Positions 21,933 through 31,984 of a stretch of 64,000 bases of DNA are shown here, in pieces. Made by a program: the position numbers and the translations under genes. Every line of letters starts with the position of its first letter. Position 1 is the first letter of the stretch. Origin of the DNA: Selaginella moellendorffii. Lineage: Eukaryota > Streptophyta > Lycopodiopsida > Selaginellales > Selaginellaceae. The stretch covers positions 1,358,293 through 1,422,292 of the forward strand of contig NW_003314289.1 of NCBI RefSeq assembly GCF_000143415.4, read 5' to 3'. The notes beneath the pieces are model-generated. The model was not told where the DNA came from and ran no database searches. It was given only the letters and a program-made list of their open reading frames with translations.

Positions 21933-22564
21933 TTGCTCCTTGTAATACGTCAATCCGAGTTAGGGTTCTACCAAATCAATGGGGTGTCTTTATCGACAGG
22001 TTGTAGCATCGAAGAGGCGGTGAAGGGGATGTTCCAAGCTGCCGGATTGGCTTGCCCAGTGTTGCCAACAGAGTGCCGAATCCACAAATTCGTTCTCTTT
22101 CTTCAGGAGAACAAGGTGGACGTGGACAAGCCGTGGAAGGAACAGGGCTTCTTCGACATTGACTTGATTCACCATAATGTTGTGCAAGACTACATGAATC
22201 TCCCTTCTGCGCTCACTGAGGTTGAGCTCCGGACGATGATAAGTTGCAGCAACGTTCCAAGTCAGTCTTGTGCTCTCAAAGTGCGTCTCGCAGAGAGACT
22301 CTTGGGAGACTGCCACATTGTGTGTACAAGACAGGTTTGGAACAGGTACAGGGAAGTTGGGCATCGCCTCGACACAACACAGTTCATCCAGGCAGAAAAC
22401 CACTGCGAGAGACTTACGTGTTTGGCCATTCTAAAGTCCGCGAGCTTTACATTTCCATGCATGTGTGGTTAGGTGTGGTATGCGTCAGGATGGGGTTTGA
22501 CCATAGGGAGAAGGCGTTCATGTCCAGCCAGAGGGCCTTGATACTTAAGCCGGACGAGAAGTAA
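21933..22564 (+). CDS. Unrecognised ORF, possible gene fragment
   Basis: An open frame of about 179 codons (to 22472) reads GCSIEEAVKGMFQAAGLACP, FVLFLQENKVDVDKPWKEQG and FDIDLIHHNVVQDYMNLPSA. Composition is balanced and looks protein-like, unlike the AT-rich shadows. The frame opens with TTG rather than ATG, and the first ATG is well inside, so it may be an exon or the remnant of a larger gene. A second overlapping frame runs to 22564. No family was recognised. Confidence 0.3.
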
Positions 22565-23145
22565 CTGTGGGACTTGGCTGCTTGTGTTGCAGTTCTAGCT
22601 AGTGATAGCCGTGAAGGTGAAATGCTCAGGCAAAAGGCATGCAAACTCCACTTGTATGAATTGGCTACAAGGTGATCTACCATAGTATGCAAAAAACACT
22701 AAACTTGTTTTTGAATGAAGTTTCTTAAACATGTTTGAAATTTTCTGATGAAAAGAAGTATAAAACAAATATTTCCTGTCAAGAATACATTTTTCCCACC
22801 AAAAGTTTTTCCCATCAAGAACAATCATCTCCTATTAAGAAATTCATCTATCTGGAAAATGTGTATTTATTATGGTATTCACACAATCTTATCCACGGAT
22901 CACTGTTTGCATATGGTTTTGCATAATAAATGTTGCTTATTTATTCTAATAATAGACTATTCATTCTTTATGACTTGCCATAAATGCCACTTGGGAACTC
23001 CCTCACAGTGTCCCGTCGTCGCCATTCTTGTCCAGTGCTTTCTCCCAAGTAATCCAATTGTCTCCGGTATAGCTACTGTCATGATCTTATTCCTCTCTGC
23101 TGCGGTTTTTATTGCTCTCAAGTGATTCACAATTATTCATGATAG
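22565..23145. other. AT-rich intergenic region
   Basis: No supported gene. The plus strand has short AT-driven ORFs only. Around 22745-22850 the phrase CCCACCAAAAG/CCCATCAAGAA recurs, giving a weak local repeat. Confidence 0.4.
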
Positions 23146-24636
23146 CTACTGCCAGCCACATGGTATATGCAAATGCGATTCGTGCATCTCTCTACACCAA
23201 TGATCAATTGCAGTGTAGGGAGCTTCCGACACGACACTTGCTTGCCAAGATCGCCACAGCATGCCGCAGTAGATCCAGGGCACCCACTGCAGGGGCTGCA
23301 GCTTAACACGTCCTGGGTGCTCTCGCGCAAACTCCTTGAGCAACGCAGGGATCTGTGGAGTAGCATCGTTGCTAGTGTAGACACACTTCAGCTCCACATC
23401 TGTGTCACTGCTTCTCTTCACCAGCTCACGAAGGAACTCCAGTTCCGGACCTGTTCTTTCCCAGATGTGCTTGCTGTAGACAAACTCGACTCTAACTGTC
23501 AAGGGGCTCTTCCTGCTGTTCCAATTTGCAACGTTGAGTTGCTGCATTTCGTCACACACACCGTGAGGCACTGGAACAAGAAAGCAAAAGCTTCACCTTG
23601 ATACTTATGAAAGAGACAATGAACTCCTCAAGCCCCTGGAACGGCTCCAGCAGGGCCACAAGATCAATAGAGCAGGGTGGAATGCCATCGTCAAAGATGC
23701 AGAAGTAGAACTTCTTCAGGCTCGACGTTCTACACAAAGCTGCCTTGTCCATTACTTGGGCGGGGCTGCTAAACGGATTGAGGAAGATGATCCTTTTGAG
23801 CCTGGTGTAACCCAGCCCCTGGATGTTCCACATGCTCTCTCTCACCCGGATCCACTCTACGTTGCATGTAGTGGGCCGTAACTCGATGTGCGGAGCAAAG
23901 AAGAACATCCACCGGAGCTTTGGTGTGTCAAGGGCAAGTGTAAAGTTGTCCACTCCACCACCCTCGCAGTGTTCCGACTGGCAGCTGTCGAGGCTGCGGC
24001 TCTTGAGCACGTAGGTACCTGCATAAACATAAAATCACATATATATGAAAAACAACAACAAATGCCCAGACTGGGTGAATCGGGCTAGCTCTACATACCG
24101 GGCGAGCTCACCACTATTGTATTCATTCTCGCTGCAAGAAGCGAAGGGCAGAGCTCGAGCAGCTGCTGCAGCACACTCACGTTGACCGGTATGTGAAAGG
24201 TGAGGAAGAGGAGATTAGGCAGCAGCGGTGACGGCAAGGCTGCATTGCCGAGCGTGGAGCCGAGTTGTGTGACGTAGACGTGGAGACAGCGGAGCTCCTG
24301 GCACGCAGAGATGTTGAACCAGAGGCCCTCGAACTTTTGCTGCGGACCTCCGTAGATGGTCACCGAGTGGAGCCCCTTCCCGATCTGGTGCAGCCAGCGA
24401 GTGCAATCTTGCTGGAACCGGATGGATAACTGGCGAAGATTGTTGTGGCCAAACCAGCGGATGAGCCCCTGCTCCACATCATGACTCCTCGATTCCAAGC
24501 AATAGTGTGTGACAAGCCTTGCCAGGTGCGCAAACCTCTTGCTTACCAGAGACGAGGGATTCAAGTCGCGGGACCAGGCGAGGAGAGACATGATCCGAAT
24601 GAGGACCTCATCCTCGTCAAGGTACTGCCTTCGCAT
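23146..24636 (-). CDS. F-box / leucine-rich-repeat-like protein
   Basis: The first exon (24099-24636) begins MRRQYLDEDEVLIRIMSLLA, then SLVSKRFAHLAR, an F-box-like start that would bind SKP1 in an SCF ubiquitin ligase. Degenerate leucine-rich segments follow: NNLRQLSIRF, ACQELRCLHVYV, LLPNLLFLTFHIPV and LEPFQGLEEFIVSF. A clean intron (GTATGT...GCAG) leads to exon 2 (23605-24018). The next coding block (23146-23570) reads GVCDEMQQLNVANW, then LTVRVEFVYSKHIWERTGPE. Joining it in frame needs an intron of only 34 bp (GTATCA...TTCCAG) and gives 458 residues. Reading through gives a stop. Either this is a micro-intron or a frameshift has truncated the gene. The target protein is unknown. Confidence 0.6.
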
Positions 24637-25405
24637 CACCAAAGTCTAGACCGAACTTTTCGATGAAGGTCGCGCGTTCTTTAGGAGCGGCAAACGCGTG
24701 ATAGAGAGGCGGGGAGGAGAGCGCGGGAGGCTGTTTCTCGTTTGATGATCGAGTCTTTTCCAGCTCCATAGCCACGGAGAAGACGCCAAGGCTCCAATCG
24801 ACCACGTACGATCTGGTGGGATCTCTACTCTTCTGGAGCGTTAACACGGCGTCGATTTTCATTTCTATCAAAACAATTCTAGCAAAACACAGATGATCAC
24901 CAGTCCAGGTCCTCGTAGAAAAGGATCCAGTAGCTATTGTCACAACCGTCGGGCGCACCGCCACCATTGCCCCCACAGTCCGCACCGCTGCGTCTCCCGT
25001 TGCCCGCACCGTTGCCGCCGTGTTCCGCACCGTTGCATCCTTGCGAGCAAGAAGTTTCTAGGGCCACACAAATCCTAACCGTAATATCAGCGTGTAGCTG
25101 TGTGACAGTGCCTTCTCTGGATCACCGCACCATGCAGCGATCCATCTCAATATCAAGATTACATTGAAACAAATTTGATCGATCGACGCAGAACGGGAAA
25201 TCTGAACGTACTCAAATATATTTTCCCAATCCTATAGTCCTACTACGCCGTTAAATCGTTTGAAAATGGGACTATTTGGTCTTGAGAATATTCTACGTTC
25301 TTTTGAAAACCATTGGTTCTTCGGCTATGAGATACCCGCATATTCTCCTTTCTTCTTCCTTTAAAAGCGAAGAGCTTGCGCAATCGATCGCTATCGAATC
25401 GTCGA
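24637..25405. other. Intergenic region between F-box and DYNLT2B genes
   Basis: A 137-codon minus-strand ORF (24617-25030) overlaps the F-box start and has no recognisable domain. Its first part is a low-complexity ATVRA/TV-rich stretch. The plus strand of 24930-25050 is CGCACCG/CCATTGC-rich, an imperfect short-unit GC-rich repeat. The 3' part (25280-25400) is the downstream flank that is also present in the copy at 31.6 kb. Confidence 0.4.
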
Positions 25406-25920
25406 TTAGAGCAAGAACATTCCAAACACGACGCCGACACCAAAGACATTGCCATCGTTGTAGGTCGCCTCCGCGTAATCGTCAGTCTCGAGATCCCAGA
25501 AGCATCGCGACGCCATTTGCATGCTCTGCCCTCTCACCTCGCCGATCACCACCTGGACGACGAGCTTGTACCTCTCGAATTCCAGATCTGGCTGAATTCT
25601 TATCGAATTACTCTTGATCAGCTCTGAAAAGATACCTTTGAGGTCCGATTTGATGGAATCGGCGAGATCCCTGGCAACGCCCGGAGATGTCTCAGGATCA
25701 TACACCAGGCCCTTCAATTTCTCTTTCAGCACTGCTGCGATCGTGTCTCTCACCTGTCCAACACGGAACTTCTTCTTTGGCGCGTAGAGAAGAGGGCTTT
25801 CGATAATGACCTGCAGAGGATGATCACGCAAGAATCAGTTGAGATGGAGATGATCTGGAAGATCGATTTCACCCGTTTCTTCTTGTCGGCGTCCTCGGGG
25901 AGTGTCTCCAGTGCCGCCAT
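25406..25920 (-). CDS. Tctex-type dynein light chain (DYNLT2B/TCTEX1D2-like)
   Basis: Two exons (25873-25920 and 25406-25810; intron GTGAAA...CTGCAG) encode 150 residues. The start MAALETLPEDADKKKR splices to VIIESPLLYAPKKKF. The Tctex-1 fold is readable: VRDTIAAVLKEKLKGLVYD, then LADSIKSDLKGIFSELIK, then FERYKLVVQVVIGEVRGQS, then MASRCFWDLETDDYAEATYN and a final GVGVVFGMFLL. The KxVVQVVIGExRGxxxxMASRCFWD block is characteristic of the DYNLT2B branch, a light chain of ciliary/IFT dynein-2 and inner arm complexes. It fits a plant with flagellate sperm. The ATG lies only 118 bp from the divergent kelch gene. A broken copy lies at 31.2-31.7 kb. Confidence 0.88.
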
Positions 25921-26038
25921 TTTGATCGCCCAAGAACCCTAGATTCCCAGTTAAGTGCCACGTCATTCACTACCCGTTCGTATCGTCCTAGTCAGCAGGC
26001 GAGGTTTAGGGTTCAGGGCTTTTGAAAATCTTCTTGCG
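25921..26038. promoter_or_regulatory. 118-bp divergent promoter region (DYNLT2B / kelch)
   Basis: Two well-supported genes start on opposite strands with 118 bp between ATGs, so one nucleosome-free region must serve both. No TATA box is visible. An upstream in-frame extension of the kelch ORF opens at 25955, but its first codon is not clearly ATG. Confidence 0.5.
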
Positions 26039-27789
26039 ATGTCGCTGCTCGAGGCGTCCATTCTCGAGAAGCTGGAGCTAGGGCGCGATCTCCCGATCGC
26101 GGAATGGGAGCGCCTCGACGGCGAGCGCTGCGCTCAGGAGCAAGCGATGCTCGCGGCGGAGCGCGATCGGCTTCGCTTGTCGCTTCAATCCGCGGATCCG
26201 GCGCTTGCCCTGGCCACCGACAAGAATCTGGAGTTCTGCGCGAATGCCGTGGCGCAGGTAACGATATTTCTAGCTAGATATTTGCTGATCTGCGAGTTCT
26301 TTCTCTAAAATTCCTCTCAAGATGAGGAGAGACGATGTCGAGCTTAGAAGGCTTCTCGAGGTCGCCAAAACTTTCTCGAAGCAACTTAACGATGTGGAGA
26401 CGCTGAAGAAGGCAAATGTGCTGCTTGAAACCTCTCAGGTATCCAAAACTTTCCTTTGTGCGTGGGAGAAAGAAAAATACCTCGTCTTTCTCATACCTGG
26501 CAGGCAAGCATGGCTTCGCAAATCCAAGCCTTGAAGCTCGAAGTGGGTGGACTGAAAGCCAGGGCTGTGGGAAAATCGGCGAACTTGGCCAGTCCACAGA
26601 TATTTGTCATGGGTGGCTACGATGATACTGCTCTCGTGAAAGCTGCGGAAGTATACTCGTTTAAATCATCGCAGTTCACGCCAGCTTGCTCCATGCTCAT
26701 CCCGCGATCTTCCGCCGCGTCGAGCGTTTTGGACGATCGCATTTACGTGTTTGGTGGTGGAGATGGGAAGAACTGGTTCGACACAAGTAAGAATGCTCCT
26801 TTCATTGAATCTCTGGTCTTCTCATGCGATGGTATCTTGTACTAACTCAGCTGAGCGTTACGACTCTATCAGTAATAGCTGGAGCAAATGCAGCTCGATG
26901 AAATACAAGCGTGGTAACTTAGCAGGAGCAACAGTCGGCGGTAAAGTGTATGCTCTTGGCGGCGGTAACGGTAAAGCCCAGTTTTCTCAAGTGGAATGTT
27001 ACGACGCCAACCTTGGTACTTGGACGTCTTCTCCGAGCATGCTCGAAAAGGTAACGACGTTCTTTTCTTTCTTTCTTTCTTTCTCTTTTTGTTTTTTTGC
27101 ATTTACCCTCTGCATTGCAGCGTTACATGGTAGCAGCTGCTGAGATTGGTGGAGCTTTGTATGCTCTGGGCGGCTTTGACGGTAGACACTATCTCAGGTA
27201 TACTCGTAGTCTTTTCTAAGCTTTAAGATGGTGCATTGATTAGGACTATGGAGCGCTTTGATCCTCGTGAATCTGTCTGGACGAAGATGCCATCGATGAC
27301 GTCCAAGAGAGGCAGCTTATCCTCGGCTGTCTCAAACGGGAAACTGTGAGTATTTGTCCACCTCGTCCATCTTCTAGTCAGAATTAGAAAACATGTTTCT
27401 GCAGGTATGCGCTGGGAGGTTTCGATGGTTCTGGATTTCTTTCGACCGTCGAGGCTTTTGATCCTCGTGCTGACCGCTGGGAAACGGTAAGTCACTGAAT
27501 CATGTTTCGTCTTGTCGTTTATCTGACAACGTCGAAACAGGTTCAACCCATGGGGTGCGCAAGAGCTTACGGTACTGCAGTCACTGTCAATGGCGCCATC
27601 CACGTTATCGGTGGACTGCAAACAATGAATGTTCTTTGTGATACTGTATGATTTTCTTGATATTCTCTTACAATGTACTACCAAGCTATTTTTTTGTTGC
27701 AGTGCTACGTGTACCGAGAGGAATCGGGCTGGACGAAGTTCGGACCATCCGGATGGAAGCGCAGCTTTCTCACCGCGGCAGTACTATAG
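26039..27789 (+). CDS. Kelch-repeat protein with N-terminal coiled-coil
   Basis: Nine exons give 423 residues: 26039-26257, 26322-26438, 26504-26786, 26851-27050, 27121-27197, 27244-27345, 27405-27486, 27541-27645, 27703-27789. All phases agree. Residues 1-135 are helical and charged (ILEKLELGRDLPIAEWERLD, RRLLEVAKTFSKQLNDVE, QIQALKLEVGGLKARAVGK), probably a coiled coil. Kelch blades follow: IFVMGGYDD, IYVFGGGDGKNW, VYALGGGNGKAQFSQVECYD, LYALGGFDGRHYL, YALGGFDGSGFLSTVEAFDP and IHVIGGLQTMN, with the usual paired GG and later Y/W residues. The propeller is a protein-binding scaffold. There is no F-box or BTB domain, so the role is not assignable from sequence. The C-terminal propeller resembles that of DCD-kelch plant proteins, but no DCD domain is present. 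Confidence 0.88.
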
Positions 27790-28124
27790 GCAAGATTGAT
27801 GCCATGCATCTCTGGTACATAACTTACATAATCTAAATGATGGTTTTAAAACGTTTGTCTGGTTTCTCACGCACGAGGTCCAGGCAGGCCGATAAGTCTG
27901 GGCGAGTTGGTGAAAGTTTTATGATGATCCTGTAAGCAAACAAAAGAACAGTTTCGTTGAAACGAATCCAGCTGGGGCATAGCTATGAGAATCCGAGTAC
28001 AAGCAGATGCTCCGAAAGTCGCATTGCGTTCTCTCGATTCAGCGCGAGCGAGCTATAAATTTCGGTCAGGCTTTCACTTCTTTCTCATCACTTACTCGCA
28101 TCCCTGCAGCTCTTGTCCACCACC
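27790..28124 (+). promoter_or_regulatory. Promoter of the Gly/Ser-rich secreted protein gene
   Basis: A TATA box (CTATAAAT, 28053-28060) lies about 65 bp before the ATG at 28125, leaving a short leader. The rest is unremarkable intergenic sequence after the kelch gene. Confidence 0.5.
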
Positions 28125-28973
28125 ATGGCCACCACCCGTTCGGCGACGATGATCCTCAGCGCTGTTCTATTAGCAGCATTGCTCTTCGCCTCCTCGGTGT
28201 GCGCTCACCACCATCACCACCGAAAGTTTAAATCATCCGGCTTCTTTTCCGCTCCGACAAAAGACTATCAAGGTGGTGGCTCAGGATACGCAGGCTTTGG
28301 TGGTGGCTCTGGTTCCGGCTCTGGAGAAGGAAGTGGATCCGGTTCTGGATCATCGTCACCGGTATATGGAGGAATTCCAGGTGGTGCTGGCTCTGGTTCT
28401 GGAGCTGGCTCGGGCTCTGGGATGGGGAGTGGCTCCGGCTCTGGGAGCGGCTATGGAAGTGGTGGCCCAGTGAGTGGAGGCGGCACAGGTTCTGGCTCTG
28501 GCTCCGGTTCTGGAAGTGGCTCGGGTTCTGGCTCTGGAAGTGGTGGAAGTCCGGGATATGGTTCTTCGCCTGGCAGTGGCTCCGGCTCTGGACAAGGCAG
28601 CGGCTCCGGCTCGGGCTCTGGAATGGGATCGGGATCCGGGAGTGGTGGCTCGTATGGAAGTGGCTCTGGACAAGGTAGTGGGAGTGGATCTGGCTCCGGC
28701 TCTGGAAGTGGCTCTGGAGGAAGTGGAAGTGGAAGTCCATACTATGGAGGAATTCCTGGAAGTGGCTCGGGCTCCGGCTCCGGCTCTGGTTCTGGCTCTG
28801 GAAGCGGCTCTGGAGGAAGTGGAAGTCCGTACTATGGTGGAATTCCTGGAAGTGGCACTGGAAGTGGCGGTGGAAGTGGAAGTGGAAGTGGTAGTGGAAG
28901 TGGAAGCGGGAATGGAAGTGGCGCAGGATCTTCTCCAAGTGGAACTCTTCCTTGCAGTCCACCACCTTATTAA
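28125..28973 (+). CDS. Secreted Gly/Ser-repeat protein (cell-wall glycine-rich protein)
   Basis: A 282-residue ORF. Residues 1-27 are a signal peptide ([20 protein letters not shown] then FASSVCA), followed directly by a HHHHHRK cluster. Nearly all the rest is GSGSGS with irregular [11 protein letters not shown] islands (three or four SPYYGGIPG-type units) and a final CSPPPY. This is a structural wall-type protein, low complexity and probably unfolded. The His cluster could bind metal, which is inference. The TAA stop at 28971 is followed in the same frame by 33 more codons of the same repeat style ending PPYYGGGY and TAG at 29073-29075. The original protein was probably longer, or translation reads through. 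A TATA box lies upstream. Antisense ORFs here are shadows. Confidence 0.8.
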   Translation: MATTRSATMILSAVLLAALLFASSVCAHHHHHRKFKSSGFFSAPTKDYQGGGSGYAGFGGGSGSGSGEGSGSGSGSSSPVYGGIPGGAGSGSGAGSGSGMGSGSGSGSGYGSGGPVSGGGTGSGSGSGSGSGSGSGSGSGGSPGYGSSPGSGSGSGQGSGSGSGSGMGSGSGSGGSYGSGSGQGSGSGSGSGSGSGSGGSGSGSPYYGGIPGSGSGSGSGSGSGSGSGSGGSGSPYYGGIPGSGTGSGGGSGSGSGSGSGSGNGSGAGSSPSGTLPCSPPPY

Positions 28974-29075
28974 AGTAGCACTCCAGGTTCTGGAGAAGGG
29001 AGTGGGGGTGGAAGTGGCTCAGGATCTGGGTCTGGCTATGTGCCCAGTCCTCCATATTATGGTGGTGGCTATTAG
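28974..29075 (+). pseudogene. In-frame tail of the Gly/Ser-repeat gene beyond its stop
   Basis: From AGT at 28974 to TAG at 29073 the same frame reads [20 protein letters not shown] then YVPSPPYYGGGY. Composition and the PPYYGG motif match the gene body, so the sequence was coding until recently or is still read through. Confidence 0.7.
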
Positions 29076-30954
29076 ATTTTGACCACTACTATAAAATAAT
29101 TTGTATCTATAAATTTGAATTTGAATATAACCATTTCTAATTTATATAAAGTAAAATAGTAAATCACTTAACACCAAGCAAATTTTGCAGCTGGGAGAAT
29201 GATATAAACCATAAAAATCTTCCAAGAATAGACTGTGGGATATAAGGCTGTAACGGGAGGTTTGGCCTAAGGTTCACCCTCTTTTATAAATAACCACATT
29301 TGACACTAAATTATAACTTAGGTTGCATTTAAATGAATTTCAAGAAAGGAGGATGAAGTATTTCATTTTTTAATTTTCAAAGAAGAGAGATTCCTTTTCT
29401 TTCCTTTTTCTTCAAGTTTCCATTCATAATTTTATTCAGAAATATTGGAAAGAACCATAAGAATCTTATATTCTTTTGCTTTGTAACTTTTGAAAGAACC
29501 AATAAGTAAACAAAAACAAAACTTGATATACACATTTACCTTTCTAGATTTGATGGCCATGCTTAAGAAAGCTTGGAAATGACAAATTAATATCTTAAAT
29601 CACCGCTTCTAATATGGAAGAGAGTTTGTCATTGCTTTTGAGGTAGTAAAAACCTTTTGAAATATATTAAAACATAGTATATGCATCACATAAAAACAAA
29701 ATCCAAGGCCATATCAGACTTGAAAATGAACTTAATTGAAACATTCAAAAGAGAAAATGACAAAGGCATCATGCCTGTACAAATGATAAAGTCTCCAAGA
29801 AACATAAACAAATGTTCTAGCAAACATGGGATTTTGAAAGAAGTGTTCAAAAGTAAATATGCAAAATCATAAAATCAACAAGAAATTACTTGTTTCTATT
29901 GAACAAATGTCTCCAATCTAGAGATTTTTGGTGCCACCTTATGGAAAAATGGGTAGGTATACTTACAACGAGAGCAATGAATTGGTAGTCTGTAAATCTG
30001 TTTTACTGTTGTACTTGTCTTTGTTTAAGATTTTCTCATTAGACTTAAAACCCTCCCTCCACAAACATTGCAGATGGTGGCAATATATCCTCAAATTGCT
30101 TAAGAGACTGAAATAAGAGTAGTCAAATGCCACCATGTTAGCCTTTGCATACCACAAATTGAGCAAACCTCAGCACCATCAAATTAATCTTTATCACCTT
30201 CACATAGACTTCACCTGACTAGTTCATTCATTCCAAACCTCCTGCAAAAACAAAGAGAACTCTATCCCCTGTGCCTGGTTGGCCCCACTCTCTCCTTCAT
30301 CCCAGACCCTGGTTCATCCAAGCCTGCTAGATCAATGCTTGATTCTTCTTGAAATATTGATCGATTTGCCTCAGATTCTTCCACTATCAATTGATCTACC
30401 TTGCATTCTCCCACGGCCTCCAAGAACCATGGCCTAGGTGCTTGAATTCTATCCAACTCTCTAGATTCACATTTATGCAAGGCGACCACTCTCTCCTCTC
30501 TTCTATTTACCTTTCTCATTGTGATCCGATGATCGGCACCTTGCTCCACGGCCTTCTTCCAATAGTTTTCCACAACATACCCAACCTTGGAAATGTGCCA
30601 GGCCCCCTATGGGGTGAATGATGCAAGTGAAAGGACTGGTAGAAAGAAGCAGCAACAACGAGCCCGGGTTTTAAAAGAGGAAAGAGGTTTAGAGATGGCA
30701 CCACTGAAGCCTGCCATTGACGAGAACCCCGGTGTTGAAGAATGTGGCACTGTTGCTAGAACTGATGCAAATTGCTAGACACACCTTCAAAAAAACATTA
30801 TAGAAGCGTCTCAGCAAAAGAGGACTTTCAAGCTCAAAAAACAGAACGAAACGAGAAATCTTGAAGAAAAAACTGATTTTTACCTCAGGAAATGAGAAAA
30901 GAACCTGGAAAGAACTTGCAACGCAAACTTATCTCTAGAGCTCAGGAAAACTTA
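29076..30954. other. AT-rich gene-poor island
   Basis: No gene is convincingly supported. 30262-30573 (minus) is a 103-codon ORF (MENYWKKAVEQGADHRITMR...) with balanced composition, charged and without recognisable domains. It may be a fragment of a retroelement gag or a lineage-specific peptide. The rest is AT-rich with no repeat recognised. Confidence 0.4.
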
Positions 30955-31150
30955 CTTGCCAGTATGGAAGTGGGCGATCCTTTCACTGATGACGAGCCAT
31001 ATCCGAGGAATGAAGAGGATGACCCATGCATGGAGCTTGTTGGAGGATAGCCAGTGATGAGCCCCACATTCTCGCCGATGTCCTTGACCACGCCCAGATT
31101 GTTGGGCTCAATCTGCGAGTAGTGGAGCACCGCCGAACGCGTAGTGACTG
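30955..31150 (-). pseudogene. Fragment of a nodulin-like MFS transporter (NFD4 type)
   Basis: Minus-strand text reads LHYSQIEPNNLGVVKDIGEN then VGLITGY. In a neighbouring frame it continues SNKLHAWVILFIPRIWLVI then SERIAHFHTGK. The nodulin-like family has a YSxxxLNNLxVxKDxGENVG block followed by a PPWVILxIG block and a GYGxxWLxxSxxI block, so the order fits with at least one frameshift. Only about 60 residues are present and no flanking exons were found. It abuts the duplicated DYNLT2B copy. Confidence 0.55.
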
Positions 31151-31189
31151 ACGTGGGGGGTTCTTGGGTAATCGCGAAGAATCGATCAA

Positions 31190-31730
31190 AATGGCGGCAT
31201 TGGAGACTCTCCCCGAAGACGCCGACAAGAAGAAACGGGTGGAATCAATCGTTCCAGATCAGCTGATTCTTGCGTGATCATTCGGGATTCCTCTACAGGT
31301 CATTGATCGAAAGCCCTCTTCTCTACGCGCCAAAGAAGAAGTTCCGTATTGAGGGACACGTTCGTGGCAGTGCTCACAGAGAAATTGAGGGGCCTGGTGT
31401 GTGTTCCAGAGACGTCTCCGGGCATTGCCAGGGAATCGGCCAATTCTCAGCCAGATCTGGAATTCGAGAGGTACAAGCTCGTCGTGAGAGGGCAGAGCAT
31501 GCAAATGGAGTCGCGATGCTTCTCGAGACTGAGGATTACACGGAGGCGACCTACAACGATGGCAATGTCTTTGGCGTCGGCGTCGTGCTTGGAATATTCT
31601 TGCTCTAATCGACGACTCAGCAGCGATCGATTGCGCAAGCTCTTCGTTATCGAAAGAGAGAGGAAGAAGACAGACGAATATGCGGGTATCTCATATGCGG
31701 ACAAAGATACTAGGCGCGTGGAGAGCACGT
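31190..31730 (+). pseudogene. Broken duplicate of the DYNLT2B dynein light chain gene
   Basis: ATGGCGGCATTGGAGACTCT at 31191 matches exon 1 of the intact gene at 25.9 kb (start MAALETLPEDADKKKR). The intron is retained and similar (GATTCTTGCGTGATCAT), so this is a DNA-level duplication, not a retrocopy. Exon 2 is frameshifted, starting with a stop-prone reading after KKKF, and lacks the codons for DSIKSDLKGIFSELIKS and for the QVVIGEV segment. The last part, MxSRC-F to YNDGNVFGVGVVLG, is still readable. The copy also includes the 3' flank (GAATATGCGGGTATCTCATA). It is inverted relative to the source. Confidence 0.85.
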
Positions 31731-31984
31731 GTTTATCATCCCCTACCTAGGGCAACCATTTCTTTAAGAAAATTCTCCTCCCATTGCTCCGGACTCGAGG
31801 CTATGGCGATAATATTTCCAGTCCACGAGCTCCAAATCTTCGATCCAAGAAGCTGCCGCTGCGAGATTCGAGCAAGATTAGCTCGCCGGGGCTGAGGTAT
31901 AGAGATCGGCATTCTAGGATTGAGGAGGATCGACAAATCAGGATCGGAATTTCTCGCATCGATCGATAGCGCGGCGCTGCGGCG

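Noticed and set aside
24893-25167. Plus-strand His/Pro-rich ORFs
   Set aside because: They come from a GCACCG/CCATTG short-unit stretch and lack start, splice or domain evidence.
28228-29055. 275-codon antisense ORF over the Gly/Ser-repeat gene
   Set aside because: Its Phe/His/Ser-rich text is the mirror of a GGNTCN repeat. There is no start context, and the sense strand has a signal peptide and TATA box.
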